Positions 57,319 through 64,000 of a DNA stretch of 64,000 bases are shown here, in pieces. A program made the position numbers and the translations under genes. The stretch is from Vondammii sp040505895 (lineage in GTDB: Bacteria; Pseudomonadota; Gammaproteobacteria; Chromatiales; Chromatiaceae): NCBI GenBank assembly GCA_040505895.1, contig JBEVXU010000031.1:43741-107740 (forward strand). Direction: 5' to 3'. Positions within the stretch are counted from its first letter, which is position 1, and each line of letters begins with the position of its first letter. Under the pieces are notes generated by a model. It made no database searches. It was not told the DNA's origin and saw nothing but the letters and a program-made list of their open reading frames with translations.

Positions 57319-58392
57319 TTATGTAGGCAGAACCTGAAAAAGTTTGCTGTGGTGATTGTGTGCCGAACAGATATGGCATTTTGATTCATCCCCAACTGCT
57401 TTTTCTCGAGGACGGTGATAAACAACGCCGCAAGCGTGGCATCGTTGTGTTGCCAAGGCAAGTTGGTGTTGGTTCTGTATGCGCCATTGATGTATAGAGA
57501 GCGCATCCTGATCGCAAAGATCGTGGCAAATTCCACAGCCCGTGCAGTTTGCCGGTTCGATGAGATAGCATGTAGCCCACTCTGGGCTATCCAGAGTGAT
57601 GGCCCTATGTGGGCAGGCTTTTGCGCAGACATCACAGCCACTGCATAGATTCTGGTCAATCTCTGGTAGATAGGGCCAGAGAGTATCTGAGCAGGATTGT
57701 GGCAGAAGACGGCCTGGTGGCATGAAGTCAGTCGATGCACTGAATGTAAAGCGGCTTCGCTTTACTCCCGACTCAAGCCCTGAGGTCAAGAGGCTACCAA
57801 GGAATGATCGTCGACTTAATTGCTCCCCCTCGACGTCACAGGAGAGCAGCTTGTTCTGCGATAGCCACCCGCTCCTGGAGAGGTGGCGTGACTCTATCTT
57901 ATCCAGTCCTTGGTAATTGAGGGCATCATTTACCAAATCCAATCGCTCTTTAAGTCGTATGGCGGTTCCTCGTTCACACTGATTGCAATCGCCGGTGGTA
58001 ACAGAAATCTCACGCACCCCTGTGCTGTAGAGTCCGAGTATCTCCTGTGTGCCTATGGAGTGGATGCACGGGAGGAGATTGTCTTTTTCTGTGATCTGCG
58101 TAGGTTCACAGGCACAGAGGAGAGTCTGCCTGTCGTCAGACTGTTTGATTTCCAACTCCACAGTTTTTTCAATAGCACCTTGGGGGCATGCGGGTACACA
58201 GAGACCGCAGCCATCGCATAAGGAGGTGTCAAACCCCAGTGCCTCATCATCCAGTATCCAGGCTTTTTTCGGACAAACCGAAACGCAGGCATTACACTCC
58301 GCACCATCTACCAGACTGTGTACACAACGATCCGCAACTACGTCGGGCTGACGAATCTTATGGTTGATCTTTGTAAGAAGAGTACGGAGCAT
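57319..58392 (-). CDS. NapF-like 4Fe-4S protein with extra N-terminal ferredoxin half
   Basis: A 357-residue iron-sulfur protein. Residues 1-75 hold two ferredoxin-type clusters: CNACVSVCPKKAW and CDGCGLCVPACPQGAI. After a middle domain (about 80-180, with more Cys), SRRSFLGSLLTSG occurs internally at about residue 187. It looks like a Tat motif, but NapF proteins also begin with SRR. The C-terminal half has CSGCDVCAKACPHRAI, CTGCGICHDLCDQDAL and a Cys-x-x-Cys pair duo (CHACG, CHICS) that may form a rubredoxin-like or zinc site. This looks like an N-terminal ferredoxin half joined to a NapF-like protein. Last gene of the molybdoenzyme operon, 26 bases after the chaperone. Confidence 0.75.
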   Translation of the reverse strand: MLRTLLTKINHKIRQPDVVADRCVHSLVDGAECNACVSVCPKKAWILDDEALGFDTSLCDGCGLCVPACPQGAIEKTVELEIKQSDDRQTLLCACEPTQITEKDNLLPCIHSIGTQEILGLYSTGVREISVTTGDCNQCERGTAIRLKERLDLVNDALNYQGLDKIESRHLSRSGWLSQNKLLSCDVEGEQLSRRSFLGSLLTSGLESGVKRSRFTFSASTDFMPPGRLLPQSCSDTLWPYLPEIDQNLCSGCDVCAKACPHRAITLDSPEWATCYLIEPANCTGCGICHDLCDQDALSIHQWRIQNQHQLALATQRCHACGVVYHRPREKAVGDESKCHICSAHNHHSKLFQVLPT

Positions 58393-58418
58393 AAAGTGGA
58401 TTGGGTGGGCAAGATGAA

Positions 58419-59180
58419 TTACACCGTAGGACCCACTCCCGGTACGAATGGTACAGGTTGAGGTTGGGCTTCTATTTTGGGTTTCATCCGCTCCTCTATC
58501 TCTTTCGGATCAGGCCTTGGTTCACCCAATATCTTTACAATGGTATCCCTCAACTCCTCGCAGTAGGCGGCTGTCAGTGACGCAAGGCCGGCATAGTAAG
58601 GCGTATCACATCTTGCAGCTATTCGTGTGGCAAACAGGGGGAGCCAGCGAAGCAGATGCTTATCGAGGAATCCCCCGCTCTCCCTGAGAGCGCCTTCATC
58701 CTGCCCATTCTCAAGCAGATACGCGATGAATTGCAGCTCCAGAACAAGGTGGTCATCAGGTACTTTGCGCCAGTCAGCCGCGGTCAAACCGTGCTGTTGG
58801 TAAACTTCCCGTACTTGAAACATCGCATCCTGATGGGTGAGATTCTCTTCATCAAGCCAGACTGACTCTTCAGGCGAAACCTTGAACGAGTAGTTGAGGT
58901 AGATACCGGCATAGTCGACCGCAAGCTCATCCAGTGAGCTCTTATCCACCGGTTCTGGTATCGTTGTCAAAGCACGTTCCATGAAATCAAGCGCCCAGAG
59001 TCCCTGTGTGCTTGTCATTAAAATGCCAAGATTCTCGGGGAAGCCCGTCTCATGTAGTGCAGTAATCAGGGTCTGATCCGGCTCACTACTATGCAGTGTT
59101 GCCAGCATCGTTAGATCTTCTGCTGTGAAATGACAGAATTGCACCAACGGCGGCAGATCTGAAGAGGAGTTTATTGCCAT
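58419..59180 (-). CDS. TorD/DmsD-family molybdoenzyme chaperone
   Basis: A 253-residue protein of the TorD/NarJ/DmsD group, cytoplasmic chaperones that bind the Tat signal of a molybdoenzyme and hold it for cofactor insertion. Landmarks are DELAVDYAGIYLNYSFKVSP with ESVWLDEENLTHQDAMFQVR, and DDHLVLELQFIAYLLENGQ then FLDKHLLRWLPLFATRI. It overlaps the ferredoxin subunit gene by one base, so it is coupled to it. The client is most likely the large Tat-exported subunit two genes upstream. The Pro-rich tail (KIEAQPQPVPFVPGVGPTV) is an addition beyond the family core. Confidence 0.88.
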   Translation of the reverse strand: MAINSSSDLPPLVQFCHFTAEDLTMLATLHSSEPDQTLITALHETGFPENLGILMTSTQGLWALDFMERALTTIPEPVDKSSLDELAVDYAGIYLNYSFKVSPEESVWLDEENLTHQDAMFQVREVYQQHGLTAADWRKVPDDHLVLELQFIAYLLENGQDEGALRESGGFLDKHLLRWLPLFATRIAARCDTPYYAGLASLTAAYCEELRDTIVKILGEPRPDPKEIEERMKPKIEAQPQPVPFVPGVGPTV

Positions 59181-59845
59181 TATTCAACCTTCCCGTTTCT
59201 GTGAGCGACAAAGCCGATAGAAGGTTTTGTCAGCTCAATATCCGCCATATTCTTTACTTGCCTTGAGACTTCGTCATTAGGACCAACGGCAACAGTGTTC
59301 AGTTTGCCGCTCCAGATATCCTCTACAGGCCCAATATCAAGAACTCGCATCATGCAAGCCATAACACAGTAGGGTTTGCGTCCGGCTTCAATCTCATCAA
59401 CACAGAGATTACATTTTTTCATGACATTTTCAGTCACATCGAATTGCGGTGCACCAAATGGGCATGCTGCTTCGCAGCGTCGACAACCGATGCAAAGAGT
59501 TGAATCGATATCGACAATACCATCTGCCTTACGCTTGAAAAGAGCACCGGTGGGGCATGTTGGCAGACAAGCAGGTTCGCTGCAATGATTGCATGACATG
59601 TTGACTTTATAGGCGTAGACATCCGGATAGATACCGCCTTCAATATATTGAACGCGACGCAATCTTGGTCCGGGAGCCAGTCCATTTTTATCCTTGCATG
59701 CTATTTCACAGGCCCTACAGCCAATGCAATCGACATTGTTATGAACAAATCCAAGCTGGTTATCAGGCACTACAGGTGTATAGGTGGCCTTTTTTCGACG
59801 CTTAATCGCTTGCTTAATCTTTTTCTTGTCCTTTACTTCTGACAT
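59180..59845 (-). CDS. Four-cluster ferredoxin subunit (DmsB/PsrB/PhsB type)
   Basis: A 221-residue electron-transfer subunit with four [4Fe-4S] sites in the order of DmsB: CIGCRACEIACKDKNG, CNHCSEPACLPTCPTGALFK, CIGCRRCEAACPFGAP, and CNLCVDEIEAGRKPYCVMAC. It should pass electrons between the molybdo subunit and a redox partner. There is no signal peptide of its own, so it is expected to be exported along with the Tat subunit. It lies 24 bases after the catalytic subunit gene. An NrfD/DmsC-type membrane anchor is missing here, which leaves the partner uncertain. Confidence 0.93.
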   Translation of the reverse strand: MSEVKDKKKIKQAIKRRKKATYTPVVPDNQLGFVHNNVDCIGCRACEIACKDKNGLAPGPRLRRVQYIEGGIYPDVYAYKVNMSCNHCSEPACLPTCPTGALFKRKADGIVDIDSTLCIGCRRCEAACPFGAPQFDVTENVMKKCNLCVDEIEAGRKPYCVMACMMRVLDIGPVEDIWSGKLNTVAVGPNDEVSRQVKNMADIELTKPSIGFVAHRNGKVE

Positions 59846-59869
59846 TGTATCTCTCCTCCAGCCAAGCCA

Positions 59870-62434
59870 TTAAGAGTCACGACGAAAAACATGCGCCCTG
59901 GAGGTAGACAGTTTGTCCCACCCGGGTTTATGTTCCAGATCGGTCTTCTTTATATCGCAGAGGACCGTATTGTAGGCAAATGACCCTGCTGGGCTGGGCT
60001 CATCGAGGGTTAGAAAATCGGGGTTACCCGCTCGGTCGATACCATTGCTGTCAAGATCCATCCAGGCACCTTCATGGATCACCAATACGCCGGGCATACA
60101 GCGCTCGGTAGCATAGACCGGGACAACCACTTTACCGCGATCATTCCACACCTCTACAGTGTCACCATTTTTCAATCCCAGCTTCTTCGCATCGGATGCG
60201 TTGACGGTGACTTCCTGTTCATAGGTTTCACGTAACCATGAGCAGTTGTGGAAAATGGAGTGGGTCCGCCAGCGCGGGTGGGGCGTAATCAAGTGGAACG
60301 GATATTTTGCTGTTTTTGGATGGTTCAGTGATTCCCAAGGCTCAATCCATTTGGGGATTGAGGGGATATAGTAGCCATATTTTGTTTTAGTCCAATCTTT
60401 GATATTCGCAAGCTCCGTACACAGGATCTCAATCCTTCCTGAGGGGGTCTGGAATGGAATACCTTTCTCAACATTGTCCTGGAATGCAACGTGTGGGCGC
60501 GCAAGCTTGAATTTATAAACCCCCCTGGCTTTGAATTCTTTCCAAGACATGTCTACGCCCTGGTGACCCATCACTTTTCCTTCCCACCACTCACGAAGAT
60601 AGGTTTCGTCCACCGCATCATTGTTGTTCCAATAATCCCGTGTTGCTTTAGGATTATAGGTGCGACCTTGTACTTCACCACCCAGCCGATAGGAGAGTTC
60701 GGTGAAGATCTGCAGGTCGGTTTTACTCTCGCCCATAGGTTCGATCACCTTGGGGCGATGGATGTAGTAGTGCCCTTTGTACCAGGGAAGTGCGGTGTCG
60801 TGCCGTTCGAAGTGGGTTGATACTGGTAGCAGCACATCGGCATAGAGGCCGGATGGTGTGATGGTCGAATCCATGCAGACTACCAGCTCAAGCTTATTGA
60901 TCGCCTCGATATCTTTATTGATATTGGTAAGCTGGTTGAACCAGTCAGAACCTTGCCAGAAGATGGCCTTGATATTTGGGATTTGACCATCAGTCTTGTC
61001 ATCCCTGGGCCAGAGTCCGATCTCTTCACGCTTTACGTTGGGGTAGTTGAGTACACAGTGTGCCCAACGATCAGATTTAATGGATTGATACCAGACATTG
61101 GAATATTGATCGTAGGGGTGGGCAATCGATTCGGTATGGAATCCTTTGCCGACACCCTCTGCACAGCCACCGAGTATGCCGATATTTCCGGTCATTGCCT
61201 GTAGCGCGGCTGCCATACGATTGTACTGCTCACCATAGGCGTTTCGACCTGGCCCCCATGAGGCTTTTAGTGCTGCAGGTTTTGTAGTCGCATACATATG
61301 CGCCAGTTTGATTATGTCTTCTTCCGCTACTCCACAGATCTTCGATGCCCACGCCGGTGTTTTTGGTTCATCGTCATAAGTCCCAAGGATGTAATCTTTA
61401 AAATTCTCTTTGCCCTGTGCCCAACCCGGCATGGTGCCCTTGTCCATACCTTGACAGAATTTATTGATGAAACTTTGATCCTGCAGATTATTGGTAAAGA
61501 TGTAGTGCGCCATACCCGCCATCATTGCGGCATCGGTATTAGGTCGAATTGGGATCCACCAAGCATCATAGGTTGCCGCTGAGTCGGTATATTGAGGATC
61601 GATAACAACAAATTTACATCCACGCTGTTTCGCCATGCGCATATACATGACTGTGTTGCCGCCATGGAATGTATACGCAGGGTTCCAGCCCCACATAATG
61701 ATCAGCTTTGAATCGGCAAACGCATCGTCTTCATTGCCGTCTTCAATCGTTCCAAAGGTCCAACGCGAACTGGTGGTTGTTCCCTGGTAGGACGGAACGG
61801 ACCAGGAATTTGTACGGCAACCGAAGATGCCAAGAAAACGAGCCAATAATCCTTCAATCTGATCTGACTTATGTAGTACACCGTAAGAGGCGCCGGCGTA
61901 ACTTTGATCAAGTATTGCGGTAGGTCCGTAGGTGTCCTTTAGGCGATGCATCTCGTTGGTGATATGGTTCAGTGCCTTGTCCCAGCTGACACGCTTGAAT
62001 TTACCTTCACCCCGTTTTCCAACACGCATCATTGGGTGGAGCAGCCGTTCTGCGGAGTATATGCGCTGCCGGTAGGAACGGCCACGAAGGCACGCTCTCA
62101 GTTGTGGCTCGAGATTAGTATCTTTTCCGTAATACCCGTCTCTTTGATAGCGGCCATCATCTGATGAGAGCCTGACAACAACATCCCCTTTCTTATGCGC
62201 AACCAGCATGTGCCGCGAACCGCAGTTATGAGCGCAGCTGGTGACAACTGTCTCCAGCTCGTTATCCGTTGGATAGGGCTCATAGGCAAAGGCTTTGGCC
62301 TCTTTTGCCGTTTTCAACTCAACCAGTCCACCGGCTGCCAGGGCGGCACTCCCGACAGCGCTGGTTTTTAGAAAAGAACGCCGGGATAGGTTTAGGCGCT
62401 CAAGGAGGTGTTTATCGTTCTCTTTGTTACTCAT
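59870..62434 (-). CDS. Tat-exported molybdopterin oxidoreductase, DMSO-reductase family catalytic subunit
   Basis: An 854-residue molybdo-bis(MGD) enzyme. Tat signal LNLSRRSFLKTSAVGSAALA, then the cluster motif TSCAHNCGSRHML with Cys67, Cys71, His75 and the distal Cys115 in LRACLRGRSYRQRIY: the third ligand position is His instead of Cys. ERLLHPMMRVGKRGEGKFKR follows as in DmsA-type proteins. Ser in NSWSVPSYQG is the probable molybdenum ligand region. The C-terminal domain has HLITPHPRWRTHSIFHNCSW and VTVNASDAKKLGLKNGD. The substrate is not identifiable; DMSO, sulfur compounds or others are possible. ATG 62434 gives the Tat signal. It is second in the operon, after the five-haem cytochrome. 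Confidence 0.9.
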   Translation of the reverse strand: MSNKENDKHLLERLNLSRRSFLKTSAVGSAALAAGGLVELKTAKEAKAFAYEPYPTDNELETVVTSCAHNCGSRHMLVAHKKGDVVVRLSSDDGRYQRDGYYGKDTNLEPQLRACLRGRSYRQRIYSAERLLHPMMRVGKRGEGKFKRVSWDKALNHITNEMHRLKDTYGPTAILDQSYAGASYGVLHKSDQIEGLLARFLGIFGCRTNSWSVPSYQGTTTSSRWTFGTIEDGNEDDAFADSKLIIMWGWNPAYTFHGGNTVMYMRMAKQRGCKFVVIDPQYTDSAATYDAWWIPIRPNTDAAMMAGMAHYIFTNNLQDQSFINKFCQGMDKGTMPGWAQGKENFKDYILGTYDDEPKTPAWASKICGVAEEDIIKLAHMYATTKPAALKASWGPGRNAYGEQYNRMAAALQAMTGNIGILGGCAEGVGKGFHTESIAHPYDQYSNVWYQSIKSDRWAHCVLNYPNVKREEIGLWPRDDKTDGQIPNIKAIFWQGSDWFNQLTNINKDIEAINKLELVVCMDSTITPSGLYADVLLPVSTHFERHDTALPWYKGHYYIHRPKVIEPMGESKTDLQIFTELSYRLGGEVQGRTYNPKATRDYWNNNDAVDETYLREWWEGKVMGHQGVDMSWKEFKARGVYKFKLARPHVAFQDNVEKGIPFQTPSGRIEILCTELANIKDWTKTKYGYYIPSIPKWIEPWESLNHPKTAKYPFHLITPHPRWRTHSIFHNCSWLRETYEQEVTVNASDAKKLGLKNGDTVEVWNDRGKVVVPVYATERCMPGVLVIHEGAWMDLDSNGIDRAGNPDFLTLDEPSPAGSFAYNTVLCDIKKTDLEHKPGWDKLSTSRAHVFRRDS

Positions 62435-62458
62435 TTTGCTGCTCTCCCTCAATCAACG

Positions 62459-63247
62459 CTATTTGCTACTACTGGCGTTGTTAGTCTTGAACCTTGCCTC
62501 GGACTGTGTAGGCCTGTTTTTGGCCCACTCTGGTGTCATGCTGGACATGCCAGGCCACTCATTGCGTGGATAGGGGAAGGCAATTCGATACCACTGGCGT
62601 CCACCGTGACATCCATAGCAGACGTCGGAGTTATTTTTCCCCGCCTTTTCAATTGCATCTGCTTTAAGAAAATTCACTCGATGCCGATTTGTTCGAATAC
62701 TTACATGGCACAATAGGCAGTTGTTTTGAAATATAGATGCTGAAGTGGTCCATGGGGATGGTAATCCCATCTGTTCATATCCAGTTCTTCCGTGGCACAT
62801 GAGGCAGATTTTGGGGTTAACGCCTTTGCGTAAGGTGAAACTCTGATTACTGTGATCAGGTGGGATAATGGCTTCTTCTCTTGGATTATTACCCTGATGG
62901 CAGGTGTTGCACTGTAAATTCATCAGCTCTTTTGCCAGTGGTGTGGTCAGGTGGCGACGATGAAAGGTCTCCTGTTCCCCGCTGTAAGTGTCAAGGGTTT
63001 GATACCAAGCCATCACCTCAGACGCCTTAACACCGGCGGGAGATTCTTTTCTTACTTTTCGCTCAATGACCTCCTGGTGGCACTCCAGGCATTGCTCATT
63101 GGTGGCTTTATCAATAGCCGGTTTGAAGTGTATCGGGTGCCAGCGTGCTTTTTCATAATTTGTTTCGGCTGCCAGGGTCAATCCGCTGTTGATGATCGCA
63201 GTGATAAGTAATAGAAAATATATGGAATTGTAGTACTTCGGCTTCAT
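62459..63247 (-). CDS. Periplasmic pentahaem cytochrome c
   Basis: A 262-residue protein with a signal peptide (SIYFLLLITAIINSGLTLAA) and five C-x-x-C-H haem sites: CLECH, CNTCH, CLMCH, CLLCH and CYGCH. It is not a NapC/NirT type (no N-terminal anchor), and its spacing differs from NrfA. Other His residues (FHRRH, NHRH-like) could be distal ligands. First gene of the minus-strand operon and 24 bases before the molybdo subunit gene, so it probably exchanges electrons with that complex in the periplasm. That fits the absence of a membrane anchor subunit. ATG 63247 was chosen because it gives a signal peptide; the ORF extends further upstream. Confidence 0.88.
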   Translation of the reverse strand: MKPKYYNSIYFLLLITAIINSGLTLAAETNYEKARWHPIHFKPAIDKATNEQCLECHQEVIERKVRKESPAGVKASEVMAWYQTLDTYSGEQETFHRRHLTTPLAKELMNLQCNTCHQGNNPREEAIIPPDHSNQSFTLRKGVNPKICLMCHGRTGYEQMGLPSPWTTSASIFQNNCLLCHVSIRTNRHRVNFLKADAIEKAGKNNSDVCYGCHGGRQWYRIAFPYPRNEWPGMSSMTPEWAKNRPTQSEARFKTNNASSSK

Positions 63248-63301
63248 TATCCGCTCCCCCGCGACACTCTCGACAGTCGGGTCATAAAAAATGTAGCGCA
63301 T

Positions 63302-63612
63302 CCATGCGCTGGAATAATACGAGTCATTTTTGAGTGCTCTGAGATGACATACAGGGCACCGCCCGAGGTAGGGGCTTTCCGCGACTGCTTTTGATTAAAC
63401 TGCAGTTAGACGGTTGGTTCTCTCTTGCCTGCCTATATCCTGTCAGTAATAGACTCAGTTTAAGAGTTACTTCTATCCGAACTTTTTGACCAGAGAGAAA
63501 ATCCACATTTACCCAGCTACGAAGATAGATAATGCTACGTGGATTTGACCCCCTGGTCGTCCCTATGTAGCGACCTGATAAGCGCCTCTATTTATAGGGA
63601 TAAGTAGGCCTC
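63302..63612. other. Intergenic region between the molybdoenzyme operon and the Gly/Met repeat gene
   Basis: About 310 bases with no convincing gene. Features are an AGGGCACCGCCCGAGGTAGG stretch near 63353, CTACG repeated 24 bases apart at 63515-63540, and a TCCCTAT/ATAGGGA inverted repeat (63562-63601). Promoter elements for the operon are expected here, but I cannot fix them. I see no riboswitch that I can support. Confidence 0.4.
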
Positions 63613-64000
63613 TTATTTCCAGCCAGACATTCCGCTCATGCCGTTCATGCCGGACATTCCGCCCATGCCGTTCATGCCGGACATTCCGTTCATGCCGTTC
63701 ATGCCGGACATTCCGCCCATGCCGTTCATGCCGGACATTCCGCCCATTCCACTCATGCCGGACATTCCATTACGAGACCACTGGGTGCAGGTCCAACCGC
63801 CGCTGCCGCCCATTCCGCCCATGCCATTCATGCCGGACATGCCGCCCATGCCATTCATGCCGGACATGCCATTCATGCCGCCCATGCCATTCATGCCGGA
63901 CATGCCATTCATGCCGCCCATGCCATTCATGCCGGACATGCCATTCATGCCGCCCATGCCATTCATGCCGGACATGCCATTCATGCCGCCCATGCCATTC
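63613..64000 (-). CDS. Gly/Met/Asn tandem-repeat protein, partial
   Basis: The window ends inside this minus-strand gene; at least 128 codons plus the stop at 63613 are visible. The product is almost entirely G-M-N-G-M-S-G-M-N-G-M-G type repeats, with a single break GGSGGWTCTQWSRNGMSG, and it ends GMSGWK. The DNA repeat is built from 9-base units (ATGAATGGC- and ATGTCCGGC-like), grouped as 18 to 36 bases. The visible stretch has no signal, which may lie beyond the edge. Methionine-rich glycine repeats might bind metal or take up oxidants; the function is unknown. Confidence 0.6.
   Translation of the reverse strand, partial: NGMGGMNGMSGMNGMGGMNGMSGMNGMGGMNGMSGMNGMGGMNGMSGMNGMGGMSGMNGMGGMGGSGGWTCTQWSRNGMSGMSGMGGMSGMNGMGGMSGMNGMNGMSGMNGMGGMSGMNGMSGMSGWK

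Noticed and set aside
63302..63612. Molybdenum-cofactor riboswitch upstream of the molybdoenzyme operon
   Set aside because: The GC-rich stretch near 63353 does not give the conserved Moco motif and is far from the first gene's start.
63616..64000. A CRISPR array at the right edge
   Set aside because: The repeat units are 9-36 bases without unique spacers and keep one reading frame. This is a coding minisatellite.

Overview
The window looks like chromosomal DNA of a gammaproteobacterial, probably sulfur-oxidising chemolithoautotroph. This is inferred from the gene set: CbbQ and CbbO RuBisCO-activase genes, a Tat-exported molybdopterin oxidoreductase operon with a multihaem cytochrome, class I polyphosphate kinase 2, Rsd, and PEP-CTERM surface proteins. 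A relative of Sedimenticola or Ca. Thiodiazotropha would fit. I ran no search, so all family names come from recognised motifs.

Layout. 0-4.5 kb: start of an RDD membrane protein, a miniature inverted-repeat element, a FixL/FixJ-like two-component pair, and a DUF971-MoaD fusion. 4.7-18.3 kb: an accessory island. It opens with a BrnT/BrnA toxin-antitoxin pair and continues as an integron cassette array without an integrase (a CALIN). Nine consecutive attC sites bound nine complete cassettes. The cassette ends match as reverse complements: GTTRRRY-type left boxes pair exactly with RYYYAAC-type right boxes. The cassettes carry small membrane proteins, a GNAT acetyltransferase, a NERD-domain protein, an HExxH-type protein, a 5.9-kb cassette encoding one 1,910-residue STAND NTPase with a nuclease-like N-terminus (Avs-like), and a C-type-lectin lipoprotein. 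A tenth cassette is cut by a Y1-transposon end. 18.3-22.4 kb: three copies of that Y1 (HUH) element, complete, solo-end and internally deleted, around hisI-hisG and a DUF3617 gene, plus a dead IS91-like fragment.

22.4-48 kb is mostly housekeeping: predicted aminopeptidase lipoprotein, rsd, a cyclase-like protein, slt, an inositol-phosphatase family protein, a Sel1 protein, a potassium channel, two PEP-CTERM proteins, ppk2, DAHP synthase, GST, a chemoreceptor, bioA, a PilZ protein, cbbO and cbbQ. 48-52.2 kb: a crp/DUF2892 segment duplicated on both sides of an AT-rich two-gene insert. 52.2-57.3 kb: a methionine-rich lipoprotein, an OmpR-type two-component system, a lipoprotein MsrA-MsrB fusion and a DUF1223 protein, plausibly a periplasmic oxidant defence. 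57.3-63.3 kb: a minus-strand operon for a five-haem cytochrome c, a Tat molybdo-catalytic subunit, a four-cluster ferredoxin subunit, a TorD-type chaperone and a NapF-like fusion. The right edge holds a Gly/Met/Asn repeat protein that runs out of the window.

Short miniature elements with CTAG, CTAA or TAAA flanks are scattered throughout. The island and its flanks therefore look repeatedly remodelled by mobile DNA.
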